From: Byssochlamys sp. IMV 00236
Taxonomy: Eukaryota; Ascomycota; Eurotiomycetes; Eurotiales; Thermoascaceae
NCBI GenBank assembly: GCA_001931875.2
Contig: MSJH02000693.1
Location: 28,791-92,790 of the forward strand
Length of the DNA stretch: 64,000 nucleotides
Direction of reading: 5' to 3'
Positions within the stretch are counted from its first letter, which is position 1, and each line of letters starts with the position of its first letter. Below are positions 46,099 to 57,405 of this stretch, in pieces. The notes below the pieces were generated by a model. The model did no database searches. It saw only the letters and a program-made list of their open reading frames with translations, and was not told the DNA's origin. A program made the position numbers and the translations under genes.

Positions 46099-49028
46099 CT
46101 ATCGTGTCACTGCGACCTCTGCCTCTCGTAGGCGCTTAGGCTTCATAGCCCATCCACAAAGGCAAGTCCATCCAGCGCCGTTCTTCCGACCCTCATCGAA
46201 CACACTGCCTATACCTTCAAGGGCTCCTTCCCGTCCTCGTCCCATCTCCATCTGAAGCTTGAGCAACCATTTCTCCCACATCCATCCGCCCAGGAGGCCG
46301 GTCATGCTTGCGATATCAGCGGTACTACCCACTGGGCCCTGAACAGCCTCTTGTTCGAGCACTTGACTGGGTATACGGGGTTCAGGTGTTTCGCGAGGAG
46401 GTTCTGGCTTCGTCGGCTCCACGCCCATAGGCAAGAACATCCAGGCACGTTTGATATCGGTGAAAGCGCCCCTCCGCAACCGGGTCAGAAAACTCTTCGT
46501 AGCTTTCGGGTCGTATCCTCTTGTCTTCAGATTGAACGAGAATTCAATAGAGGTAGCAGAGGCGTAGGGGCCCGCTCGAGCGATCTCGGCATCCATGACG
46601 AAAAACTCAAGGTACCCTCCAGGTTTCAGGCAGCGATAGCACTCCTTTAGGCAAAGATCATATTCATCCATTGTCTCGCCCATTGGGCTCTCTGTCCTCA
46701 ATAAAGCATGCAAAGAACGAGCTGAAATGATATCGAATTGGTTATCGCGGAAAGGGAGTTTCCATAAATAGGGTACGGATACTGTGCGATGGTTTGCTGG
46801 GCCCTTAATGCCATTGTTGACAGCTTGCTGTTTGGTGACGACAGTGTAGATCTTGACGTTGCGATAGTCGTTGGCTAGATGCCATGCCCATTCACAATCG
46901 GACTGTCCACCAAGATCCAAAACTCTAATCCGACGTTTCCCAGCGCTTTCAGGGCTGCCAAGATTTGCAGTGGCCTTCGAGAGGCGTTTTGATGCGGGAC
47001 TCGAAATCAAACTACCTCCGTTCAAATAGCGCACAGCATCCATTGCCCACATCGATTGACAGAGTTGGAAAAGAATCGTCTGCTCCTTTTCGATCCTGGC
47101 GAACTGGGCCTTCTCGGCCAGAACAGTCTCCAGCACCGAGTTTCGTGGAGCCTGAGAGAAGGGTCCCTTGTATGGAGGACGCTCATGGGCAATGAGTTCG
47201 TATTTTCCCATCAACCCATCAATATGGCGATCCGGAAGGCCAAGACGTACAGACTGGACAGCATCGAAGCGGGCGTTGCCGTGAATGAAAGCATCCAAGT
47301 GACGGGTTCGGCTTAGCACTGACTTGAATCCTTTCCAATATATGGAATCCTTGTTAGCAGAACTCGGTGGCGGTGGAATGGTAGTATCAGCTGCAGCCTC
47401 GGCGAACCGCACCGACTTTTTAGGAGCAGCATCAGGTGAAGAGAGTGCGTCGTTGTCAGTATGAACTTTGGCTGCCTCCTCGTTTACCTCATTAACTGGG
47501 TTTGTGTCACGGAGCGCAGCAAGATAAGAAGTCTGGGCTGCAAGCCAGACACTGGTGCGATCAAGGTTTGCTAGTGCTCGCTTCTTGAGTTCCTCCTCGT
47601 ATGATTCATCGTATTCATAGGTTCTGTCAGACTTCAGGATTTCCTGTACGCTTTGGATCCCCGGACTGAGTGGACCATCATATGAGTCCGATCTCTCTGG
47701 TGTAGCATCTGAAGGGATTCTTATTGCTGTCGGTGGATTGTAGGCCGACTGCCTTGCCGTGGGCTGATCGTCGGCGGACACACGCTCTCCACACTCTATT
47801 ATCTGTTCAACAATCTCTCCACCCCCCTCGTTCCTTTGGTCAATGTAGAAATACTCCGCCATATCTGATGTAGGCGTATTATTCCATTTGGGAAAAGACC
47901 ATGTATGTCTAGCCCTCGGGCCAAGAGAGGAGAAGAAGCCACCCGGCGATGGGATGCTGAGGTTTGTGAAACTATAACCGGACAAATTTGACGCTGGGGT
48001 AGTATCATCTGCGCTTCTAGGCCGGCTAGAAGGACCAGACAACTGCCACATCTCGTCATTGTTCTCTGAAGTTTCTGACCACGGATCCGGTGTGATATCG
48101 AGTGGAATGTGACGCAGTGTCGCCATTGCACCTTCGGGGAGAGCAACACCGCTTTCAGATGGTGATTCTGTCCTAGCGATTGGTCCATCAATTATGATGT
48201 TGACAGATTCCGAGACCGTATTCCCAACAGCTCTTGGGATATGCGGAAAGCTTGCTATAACACGCTCCCAGTCCTCCTGACGACCTTCGATAGCGATATT
48301 GACATCTGGATTGGACACATTCGTGGGTGCCGTATTCTGAGCCATGTCTGGGTCTGAATCGACTCGAACATGCTGACTGTTCCACTGAGACTCAGGAGCA
48401 GCATGTATTTCAGGCGTTACAGGTGTGCTGTTATTCGAAATCTGATCAGACGAGACACTACTGCCGTCGAGAGATGGTGGCGCATGCAGTGCAGGCACAG
48501 ATTGCGGCAACATTGACAGGACAGCCGGGGAAACCGGGATTTTCGTTGGTGGCGTCGGAGGCACAGAAGATTTCTTATGTCTACTCTCCATGGCAGACCC
48601 CATGATGACAGGAGGAATGGAGAGTCTTGGGTACCGGTTTCTACTGCCTACGGCACTGACAGGACCCCTGACCAAAGATACCGCATGCTTGGCCGGGCGA
48701 CTCTTGTGCCGGGAGGGACAGCCATCTCCATATTCCGTCTCGCTGTCTGTTGCATCATAGAGGTCATCGAAGTGTCGAACCTGGCGCTTCCGCTCGTGAT
48801 TCGAATTCGAAGATCCCGTAGACACAGGGACTGCGCAAAAGTACAAATTAGCGTTCTTGAAGATGAAACCGGCCAGCATTTATAAAAATATCAGAATACT
48901 AGTCATTTGTCACGGCATCCACCGAGGTCGCACGTACCTTGAGTAGCGGATGGCGTCACTTGCATGTCTTCAATTATTGTATTAAGCACCATCTCTCGGG
49001 CCTGCCGAGTGGAAGGTGAGACTGTCAT
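46099..49028 (-). CDS. Large protein with C-terminal SAM methyltransferase domain
   Basis: Two exons, 49028-48938 and 48830-46099, encode 940 residues starting MTVSPSTRQAREMVLNTIIE. The first 480 residues are Ser/Pro-rich and disordered. From about 540 a folded region begins (YWKGFKSVLSRTRHLDAFIH; GLMGKYELIAHERPPYKGPF). The methyltransferase fold has motif I RIRVLDLGGQSDCEWAWHLA near residue 665, strand 2 KIYTVVTKQQ, IISARSLHALLR, and ECYRCLKPGGYLEFFVMDAE as motif III. The last 60 residues form a conserved-looking cap (GLLGGWMWEKWLLKLQMEMG). Motif I has GGQSD rather than the common GxGxG, so cofactor binding should not be taken for granted. Similar long proteins occur across filamentous ascomycetes without an assigned role. 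It could be a regulator rather than an enzyme. Confidence 0.75.
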
Positions 49029-50258
49029 GACGGTATTGTATGAATCAACCGTGTCGTCTCGACCAGCGGACAACGGTCTCAAATGGAAAATGTATGCAAG
49101 GTATAATCGTTTCAAACAATAGGGGTATCGCAGATATGTATGGAATATCCGATCAACGGATTCTAAATGTATCAAACAAATTGAAACGAAACAACAAAAC
49201 GAATGAGCTGACCCCGTCCGTCGCCCGGGAGAGGAAACGAAAATCAGGAAGATGGAAACTAACAAAGCACGAGTAGAGAACTGGAGCCATTTCGATGACA
49301 ATTATATTAAAAGCAACCAAGGCTGTTGAGATGATAATGGACAAGCCTTCTCCACGCCAAGACGAGGGCGAGAGACAAGATTCTCCATGACTGGGAAAAA
49401 TAGAAACATCATTGGCATGATGGCCAACGGGCGCGTCGCCGTGGTTGCCACATTTCCCACGCTTCTGCTCTCCGTGAGGAAACATTGGCGGACAGCAGGG
49501 AATAGTAAAGGCCAATAGACAACAAGAGAAGCGTTGGTGCTATTCGAGGGTCTGTGATAACCGTCATGATTGGCGATCTGCAAGCGCCGGGTTCTATCTT
49601 TAGACAAAGGCCGCATCGATCAACATCTTTGAACCTCTCAAGAGTCAACGGAGAGATGACAGAAATTCCCCAGAGCTGCCGGCGCTTCGAGGTGAGCAAA
49701 TCACCGTGAATGTTATTCGGATGCCTGTGACCGCTTATCGACGACAAGCTGGACTTCCTGCGCGGAGGGATCCTGATCTGGACCAACTGAGGAGGGGTAA
49801 AGATCACAGCAAGATTAGACTCTCAAGTACGGCGACAAGGTACTTAGACACTATGCCACGTGATCATATATCAACGTGCATCGTCAAGAAAGGATACAAA
49901 GGGTATAGAACAAACAACATAAGCCACCTATCTCCACCAGACATAGATCAAAGCAGACAGGCCGCATTGGGGAAATGCGTTGATACAGTGGCAGACGCAG
50001 TGTTTTAAGGCAACAGTCAAGCGCACACGAGTCCTAGGGCATAAATAGTCGATATGATTCGGTATCCTCTACATAGTAGTCTAGCAATCCAGATCAGTCT
50101 CTAAACAAAATGTTTAGCTTTCATTTTTTTTTTTTACTTGATCCTAGGCCCCGAGACAAAAGAATTGGCAACAAACAATGTCTATATATCCAATAACTCC
50201 GTAGACTCTGGCCTTCAAGCGAAAAGGTAGATAATCCTAAGAAAAGGAAATAGAGATA
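49029..50258. other. Intergenic / long upstream region
   Basis: About 1.2 kb between the start of the 940-residue gene and the 3' end of the next minus-strand gene. Several minus-strand ORFs of 100-130 codons (49153-49807) lack any domain and probably belong to a leader or are chance. No gene is called. Confidence 0.5.
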
Positions 50259-51604
50259 TCATCCGTTATGCTGCCCCACAATTCCATTTTCCTGCTTTAT
50301 CGCTTTGTCGAACCGCTCCTTGATGGCAGCAATCAATTTCAACGTTCGACCGCGGTTGTTCAATCCACTGTTGCAGTACCAGTCTTCATCTAACAGCAGT
50401 TCCTCCAATCCAAGGCAGAAGTTGGCCCAGTCAACTATATGCTCTGCCTTAATAAGATCACCTACTTCAAACACGAGTTCAGGATTGCACCGTGACTGCC
50501 AGTATGCATTGGGTAATTTCCACTCGAAGGCATCCAGGATATTGCGCGTATCTTCAATTCTCTCCCGAGAATGAGGCTGAGATTTATAGATTATATCAAT
50601 GATAACGACTGCAATATCCAGGGGGAGATCGGCGGCTTTTCCGAGACGGCGCGGTTTCCGAATATCAGGCTTCATGACAGTGTCATGACTTTGAGTAACC
50701 CGCTCGATCAGTTTTTGTATGTCGAGGATCCTAAGTGGGTTCGCTGGCCAGTGTGTTGTGCCCGGTTCTTCATCTCCATGTCTTCCTCTGATCTTCATAG
50801 GTTTCGTAGGATCAGATTGTCGCTTAAGCCAATGTACACCTTTTTCGTAGCAGTCATCAATGTCAGGATCACGACTACCCGGAAAGTGAAGTATCCAGAC
50901 TGCCCACTCTTTCCTATTCGCCTTCCAGAATTCCTCAATAACTTGAACAAAAAGCCTCAGATTCTGCTTGACGATGGCATGTCCGATAAACCGGTCGAGA
51001 AGCAACCAACAGTGCACATGTATGGGATAGCCAATGCGCTCTCCTGCTTGCCTGTTCCAATCTGGCTCGAGCAGATTAGCCATATGGAAATCTGCATTCC
51101 ATCGATTTTCTCTGAGAGCCCCGCCCCAAATCTGGGCCCTGTCGGGATCAATTGGTGTTGGGTAGGCGTACTCCCCGAAATAGCCCCTAGATATTCCGGA
51201 AATGCGCAGTTGGTTCTTTTTCGGGTCATCGAGAACTAAGATACAGCAATATACAGTTTAGCTATACAGCAGCTCCTTGCTTTGTCAATTGCCCAGATAT
51301 AATGATGGCTAACCAACGAAAGGGACAGGTCTTAACTTGTTCGGTAAAAACATAACCACTGGGGAGGATTCTTTCTGAACTCTACATTTTCGAAATCGAT
51401 CGCTGGCACGATGAGGCTTTTACTTTCTAAGTATCGCCGCCTTTTGCGTCGCCGTACTTTCTCAGCCATCGCTTTCCAGTCCTCACGTTCGTGCGTCACG
51501 TCGGGATCCTCCGTGCTCATCGGAACGACGAGTCCACATAATACACAACAAAGCTCCGGGTCATACGGTGAGGGAAGTCTCCGGCGAAGTCTGTTGATAG
51601 GCAT
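50259..51604 (-). CDS. Two-exon gene of unknown function, F-box-like fungal family
   Basis: Exons 51604-51337 and 51235-50259 give 414 residues. The join reads WLCFYRTILDDPKKNQLRIS with donor GTTAAG and acceptor CTTAG. Near the N-terminus DPELCCVLCGLVVP has a CxxC that may bind metal with other Cys; then comes a basic stretch RRRKRRRYLESKSL. Later blocks are GYFGEYAYPTPIDPDRAQIW, IGYPIHVHCWLLLDRFIGH and LPLDIAVVIIDIIYKSQPHS, the last resembling a short F-box-like helix set placed mid-protein, as in a large lineage-specific family of fungal hypothetical proteins. No catalytic motif is seen. Function unknown; an adaptor role is only a guess. An upstream in-frame ATG at 51685 would add 27 residues. 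Confidence 0.65.
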
Positions 51605-52174
51605 TTTGTCACTCGTATTGGCTGTAGAATAGTGGAATAAGCTGACAGGATCACAGCTGAAGGCTTTCTTCAAGAGAAGTTCCAAATCGGTGCCTGGTCA
51701 ATGATGTCATGTTGACCTGGTGATAATGAGGAATGCATTAGGCATCAGACGGAACAGCATGACATGACTCTCCGATGTAATATGTCTTCAAGGTCTTGTT
51801 AGCTTTGTTCACGATAACTCTCAATGGTTCCTCTCTTCCTGATGACATCAGCCTCGGTAACAGGTTCGTGATAGGCATCCTGGAGAACCCCCACTGGAAC
51901 GTGTAGAAGATGTCTTGGTTCTATCGGGACGGGCCGATGTGGAGGTGAGGTTGCGATGGTATACCATGGCATATAAAGTATTTTCCCTATGAACAAGGGA
52001 GCGTCTTCGCTATCTCTCATGATAGGGAAGAGGTCTAGATCATTGTACCTGGGGTCTTAGGGAACCGGATTCCCCAACAAGGGTACGTTGGATCAATATA
52101 TCCGCTCAGACTGCAGGGTAGCCAGTGAATTCGTCTAATCAGTGTGTTAAAGGGAAAAAAAAAAGAAAAAGAAA
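51605..52174. other. Intergenic with a protein-like open stretch
   Basis: On the minus strand from about 52055 to 51799 an open frame reads RYNDLDLFPIMRDSEDAPLF, GKILYMPWYTIATSPPHRPV and HLLHVPVGVLQDAYHEPVTE. It is protein-like but has no clear start or family, so it may be the last exon of an unrecognised or decayed gene. Confidence 0.35.
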
Positions 52175-52365
52175 AAAGTGTCCATCTCTCTAGAGCTTGT
52201 TCTGTGTTTAGACTCTGGCAGGCTAGCATTGCATGATCGAGAAGTAGTCGCCGTTTCTCGCATCAAAGGCGTGGAAGTCTGTAACCCCCCGCTTACTACC
52301 TGCTATAAATTGCCTGAGGACGAGTTATGTACCCGTTCACTGGGCCAAGACCTGTTCCAAATGAA
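52175..52365 (-). pseudogene. Copy B of the unrecognised gene family (remnant)
   Basis: Only the middle of the family is recognisable. In one minus-strand frame it reads GPVNGYITRPQAIYSR, and in a neighbouring frame TDFHAFDARNGDYFSIMQC followed by TAG, a further TAA in TQNK context, and then TAG-AGA-GAT-GGA, the same stop found in copy A. The alignment fades into a T-rich run on the left, and flanks do not match. It is clearly dead and shorter than the other two copies. Confidence 0.55.
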
Positions 52366-55012
52366 GTCCTATAACCCATCCATCTATGTGACATTCGAAA
52401 GTTTTCGTATAAATGGGAGATATATCTTGCTAGCGAAAGGGCACTATATAACATATACTAGAGTTTGTAAGAATGAGAATCATAGGAGGCCACCAGATAT
52501 AACTAGAAATATACCATAGTCCCTGCCGAAGCAGGATCAGGAGCGATGTGGCCACGGATGCTCGTTGTAGAGGAATGCTGTTGGTAGAGGAGACTGCATA
52601 GACTCTTAGTAGATCCCTAGATGATTCAGGGCACTCTCAGGCCTTGATGGTGGTGGTCGTTGCAAAGGAGAAAGATGGCGGAGAAAGAGGTCAGCCTTAT
52701 AAGAAGAAGATGGAGAGGGTAAGTTGGTGAATATAGAGGCGAGCTCTCTAGATAGCGGTATCTGCCTAATATTATGAACTAGGTTGAATGAATATACAGT
52801 GTGTGAATATGACTGCTGTGATCAGTAGCACATCAATAACATTGCATCAGATTACCCTGCGATGCCATGCTTCTACCTCATAATCCCATCAGTACTGAAA
52901 GGCTTTTGCTAATAGTCAGCATTTCTCTTTATAATTTTACAAGCGCTTGCATGTTTATGTATAGCATATTAACTTATATGATCATTTATGAAGCATAATT
53001 AAAACTATGTTTACTGCAGCTTTATGGGACAACATAAATTCTGGTATATTCTGAACATTGTTTATCAGAATCTATCATTGTGGATATTTCTGTAGATTCT
53101 ATTCTACCATTGTATGTCTAATTACTGATATCGCCTGCACAATGGTCTTTTGAGAATTATTACTATAATGCCTTACCGGAAGGAAGATAATGTATAAAGT
53201 ACAGATTCCGTTGGGACGAAGGATTACAGGTAGAAAAACCGCAGGACCACGAAACACGAAATAAGTTCATAGCCACCCAGTCGCATAAACTTTATTCGAG
53301 ACTTGAGATCTAGTTAACTTTGCTCTTTGCAGCTGGATGGCGGAGAGCAACTTTAAACAATACTAGGTGCGCTACGGCTAGGAGGGGCCGTAGCAAATAA
53401 TCATTGAGCGTAGTGACCAAGCTGGCTGCTCTGACTAAGTTGGTAGTAGAGTAGTTATATATATGAAAATAGAGCTGTTTACAACAATAATCTCATCTAA
53501 GCTAAGTTAAACCTTCTATAATCTATATCCATTGTCCGATCTATTAGGTAGGCAGGTAGGCAGGTACGCGGGTAGGCAGATAGGCTGGCAGGTAGGTAGG
53601 TAGATAGGTAGGTAGGCAGAGTAGATAAGGCTGGTAGAGTAGACAGAGCTGGCCGAATAGATAGAGCTATAGATAGAGCCAATAGAGTAAACAGAGCTAA
53701 TAGAGTAGATTTAGCAATAACTAATAGAGAAATAATAGTATAGCTTACTTAGGGCAGGCAGTACTATTAAATAGGTAAAAAAAAGCAGGGGGATTAAATT
53801 AAACCTGTACGGACGCGAAGCTGGATAGGAGGTTTTTAGAGGAGTTGTTTTAATTTCTAAAAATAGTAAGCGGTAAGAGATCACGTGCTCTTCACTTCAA
53901 AATTTCCTATTAGGGAAGATATCATGTGACAAAGAACCAATCAGAGAGTGGGAAAAAAGTGGAAAAAAAGTGGAGCACTTTTTCACCCAGTATATTGAAA
54001 CATTTCGCTAGCGCTCAATGATTAAATAATTAAACTCTGCCTGACTACGGGAGCGACAGCACTTCGGCCCGCTATCGATCCACCTGTCAACCCAAATAAC
54101 ATTTTGAACTCCAGGATAGATCCCCGATGATATATGATCCATGTGAGTTCTGGTCTCATATCTATTTCAAGGTCTTTCCTACTGCCGGAAAGCTGGTGGG
54201 CCATCACTAGGTCTTGGTCAGACTAGAGCAGATAGACCAAGACCAGCCTTAGTCCCGCACCCGAGCATCTGTTGCAGATTTCCGCATCCCACGCCTACCG
54301 CCAACCGCGGTGGATGTGGAAGACGCGCAAGGCTTTTTAGAAGTGTGGGTTTCCCATATCATTGCTGTTCATGTTTGAAAGATATCTTCACAGGCTCTCT
54401 AAGAAGCCAGACAACCCATCAAAGCTCCCAAGGAAGACCCACAACAACGTGGCCGTGAAGGAATCATTAATAATTGCTCATACGAACCATTATTAAATTT
54501 CCTCTGTCCTGCAAATGGGCTTTCAGTTGTTAAGTAACTAGTTTCCAGTTGCCCCCATAGACTAAACGGGCGCCATGCAGTTCTGCAATAGTCCAAGTGA
54601 GTTAGTCTCCTACTATCGTAGCCACTGCGCGGTTGACAACACTCTTATTAGTTCCGCTTGCATTACGCTAAGGCTCACTAGAGTAGTTACTGTCGGGGAT
54701 GATAGTGGATATTTCCGACTGGGCGCACCGTTCGCTCCCCGAGTCCTGGCAATGCACAACCGATTGCCAGGGATAGGAGGTCGATTGTGCTCAGCGATTC
54801 GTCTCTCACGCCAGCGTTGACCCGACAAGTCACCCGAAGAACAGGGTATATATTGCAAACCCTGTGCCCCAGGCGCGCGAGGGCCTTATTAGCTGCATTT
54901 CATGCTCATCAAACAGTCGGGATTCTTTGTTTTAGACGTGCGGCGCAGTGTCCACCGCAGAAAGGGATCGATCTGAAGCGCAATACCAAGATCCCAAGGA
55001 TCTGAAACGATC
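52366..55012. other. Gene-poor stretch with simple repeats
   Basis: About 2.6 kb, AT-rich between 52780 and 53200, then the TAGG-type repeat at 53545-53625 and related TAGAG repeats. ORFs near 54022-54207 and 54575-54858 have no recognisable features. The final few hundred bases should hold the promoter of the LaeA-like gene. Confidence 0.5.
53545..53715. repeat. Imperfect tetranucleotide and TAGAG tandem repeats
   Basis: GTAGGCAGGTAGGCAGGTA and variants (GGTA units with A/C changes) occupy 53545-53625. They grade into AGAGTAGACAGAGCT / AATAGATAGAGCT units to about 53715. The open frame of alternating Leu-Ser-Thr-Tyr on the opposite strand is only repeat translation. Confidence 0.85.
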
Positions 55013-56808
55013 ATGGCAGAAACTACCCCCGCTCAGCACGTGGTTCCGCATGAGGGGATCATTCAGGTACGAAATCGCATTGGCTCGTGGCAGGGTTCTT
55101 GACAGTGCCCTGACATAGGAAAGCCGGACTAATGTATAGCAGGTGGAAGACGATAGCAGCAGTGATTACTATAGTGACGGGGCCTCGGACTTGACATCCT
55201 TGTCATCCAGTGTGCAGAACTATGTCTATGAGAATGGCAGGAGATACCATTCTTACCGAGAGGTAAGTATCCGATACAGCATGTCCTACATTGGGATATC
55301 GGTTCTGACCGTTACTAGGGGAAATATGTGTGAGCCTGCATTGTTTTCAGCCACATTTGGCTATTATGACCCACTGACATGCAAAAAGTCTCCCCAACGA
55401 TGAAAAGGAGATGGAAAGGTTGGATTTTGTATGTGGATCTAGACTCTGACGCCGGCGCTCAATTGACTTGGATGACGGCTTACATGATACATTTTCAGGT
55501 GCACCATCTGTCAGTCTCCTCAGCCAACGCAAGCGCCTCCAAACATGACACTGATATGGGTTACGAAATTTCCAGATTTACGCTCACACTACATGGAGAC
55601 CTCTATAAATCACCGTTGAAGAATCCTCAGTCCGTGCTGGACCTTGGTACTGGGACCGGTATTTGGGCGATCGATATGGCAGAGTACGACACCTTCTGGG
55701 TCAGAGTAGACTGAAATGCTTACGTTCTGAAAAACAGCGTCCACCAATCCGCATCAGTGGTTGGAAATGATCTCAGCCCCATACAACCCAAATTCGTTCC
55801 TCCGAACTGCGAATTCATCGTGGAAGATTTTGAAGAAGACTGGAGCTACCCTGACAACCATTTCGACTTCATCCACGGCCGCACACTATCTGGGTATGTA
55901 CATAGTTTCATCTTTTGGTGACGTCCATGTGCTGATAGCCATTGTGTATAGTTCAGTTAAGGATTGGAAAGAACTCTTGGCGACAGCTTACAGGTATGTG
56001 CCATCTCTTGCCAGGGAAAAACCATGTATCTTAACTGTCGCTATTACAGACACACGAAACCTGGCGGTTGGGTTGAGTTTCACGAAGGTACGGAATTCCT
56101 TATATCTCGCATACAGAACAGTCCGCTTACTTATCCTAGGGACCATCGGGGCAGAGAGCGACGACGGAAGCCTGAAGGAAGACTCACGTATATTGAGCTA
56201 GTATGTTTTCTCTCGGCCGAAGCTTCGATACAATGGTTCAGCGCTTACCCCTGTCACAGTCTCAAACTTATCAGAGAACAGAGCGAGAAGGCGGGCAGGT
56301 CTATGGATATCGTCGACAACCTTGGGCCTTGGATGAAAAGTCTGGGGTTCGAAAACGTCAAAGTTGAGATCTACAAGGTCAGCTCCGTATTCCACTTTGC
56401 TTTAAATCCCGTAACCAGACTCAGTTCCTGTTCCTAACTCGCTGGATATAGGTGCCGTGGGGCCCCTGGCCGAAAGACGCACGTCTCAAGGAGATCGGAA
56501 AATTCCAGCTGTGCAACATGATGGAGGCCGTCAGCGCATATGGTCTGGCGCTGTTGACGCGAGGTGCGGGCTATACGCAAGAGGAAGCTGAGATCTTCCT
56601 GGCTTTGGTGAGGCGAGAAATTACCAACAAGTCTCTACATTGCTACAATAAGATGTGAGTCCAAGCAGAACCTCTCATCTAGTACTTTGCATGAGTTGCG
56701 GGATTTTTCCTGGACTTTTGAAACAAATCGAGAAATGGAATATTAAGCTGACACGTCATGTTCAACAGTTACTGTGTCTACGGGCAGAAGCCTGCCTCAA
56801 GTGATTAA
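55013..56808 (+). CDS. LaeA-like TAM-domain methyltransferase
   Basis: Twelve exons can be joined without a frame break: 55013-55066, 55143-55262, 55319-55329 (11 nt), 55389-55428, 55499-55683, 55738-55893, 55952-55993, 56050-56087, 56140-56200, 56260-56377, 56452-56654 and 56769-56808, giving 355 residues. Landmarks: acidic N-terminus, NYVYENGRRYHSYREGKYVL, LPNDEKEMERLDFVHHL, motif I SVLDLGTGTGIWAIDMA, NDLSPIQPKFVPPNCEFIVE, FDFIHGRTLSG, YRHTKPGGWVEFHEG, NLGPWMKSLGFENVKVEIYK, VPWGPWPKDARLKEIG and the end YCVYGQKPASSD. These are typical of the fungal family around LaeA, the SAM methyltransferase-like regulator of secondary metabolism; most paralogues have no proven substrate. No biosynthetic cluster is in the window. 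All twelve splice junctions look usable, so it is probably functional. Confidence 0.82.
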
Positions 56809-57405
56809 GAAGCGAGGTCGGTCTCCGTAAATTATGACGTTTAAGGCTAGCTTAGTATCTCTGAGATTTGCAAATAGTATAATACCACATAACATTCATA
56901 GCATTACCAGAGTTAAAAACGACGATAAGAGAGTAGCCGAGTAGCTGACTGACCATATTGCTTCTTCCGCGGAGTTCTTTATTTCTTTCTTCCTTTCTTT
57001 AAGGACGACTGGATTCTCCAACCCCCAGCGAGCATTCTTTATGACGGGAATGTTGGCCCATTGGCGGCGATTGTGTTAACACAAAAAACCATTATGTAGT
57101 ACTTATCAATAGAGTCTATACCGGTGGTCAATCCTGACTATAGCTGAATAAAGAAGTCACTCTAGAAAATGTATCAACAATAGCATTCATGAGACAATAG
57201 CTGAATACAACATGAGCATCAATATCCTATAAATTATGATATATCTTCGTCTCCATACCCACAGCCTTCATGAAAAAAAAAAAAAGAACAAAACCATATC
57301 CTTCATCCATTTTTTGCAGAGCCTTTAGCTCAAGCGCTTTTATCATCTACCTGTCTTCGGTCTTGACTGCTTCTCGAAAACCGCTATTACCACATTTTAC
57401 AAAGA
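56809..57405. other. Intergenic
   Basis: AT-rich spacer between the LaeA-like gene and copy C. No gene is seen. Confidence 0.6.

Noticed and set aside
50571..51239. 222-codon plus-strand ORF
   Set aside because: Antisense to the two-exon unknown gene, whose minus-strand reading joins correctly across an intron.
53497..53682. ORF with Leu-Ser-Thr-Tyr-Pro repeats
   Set aside because: Translation of the simple GGTA/TAGAG tandem repeat, with no start context or family.
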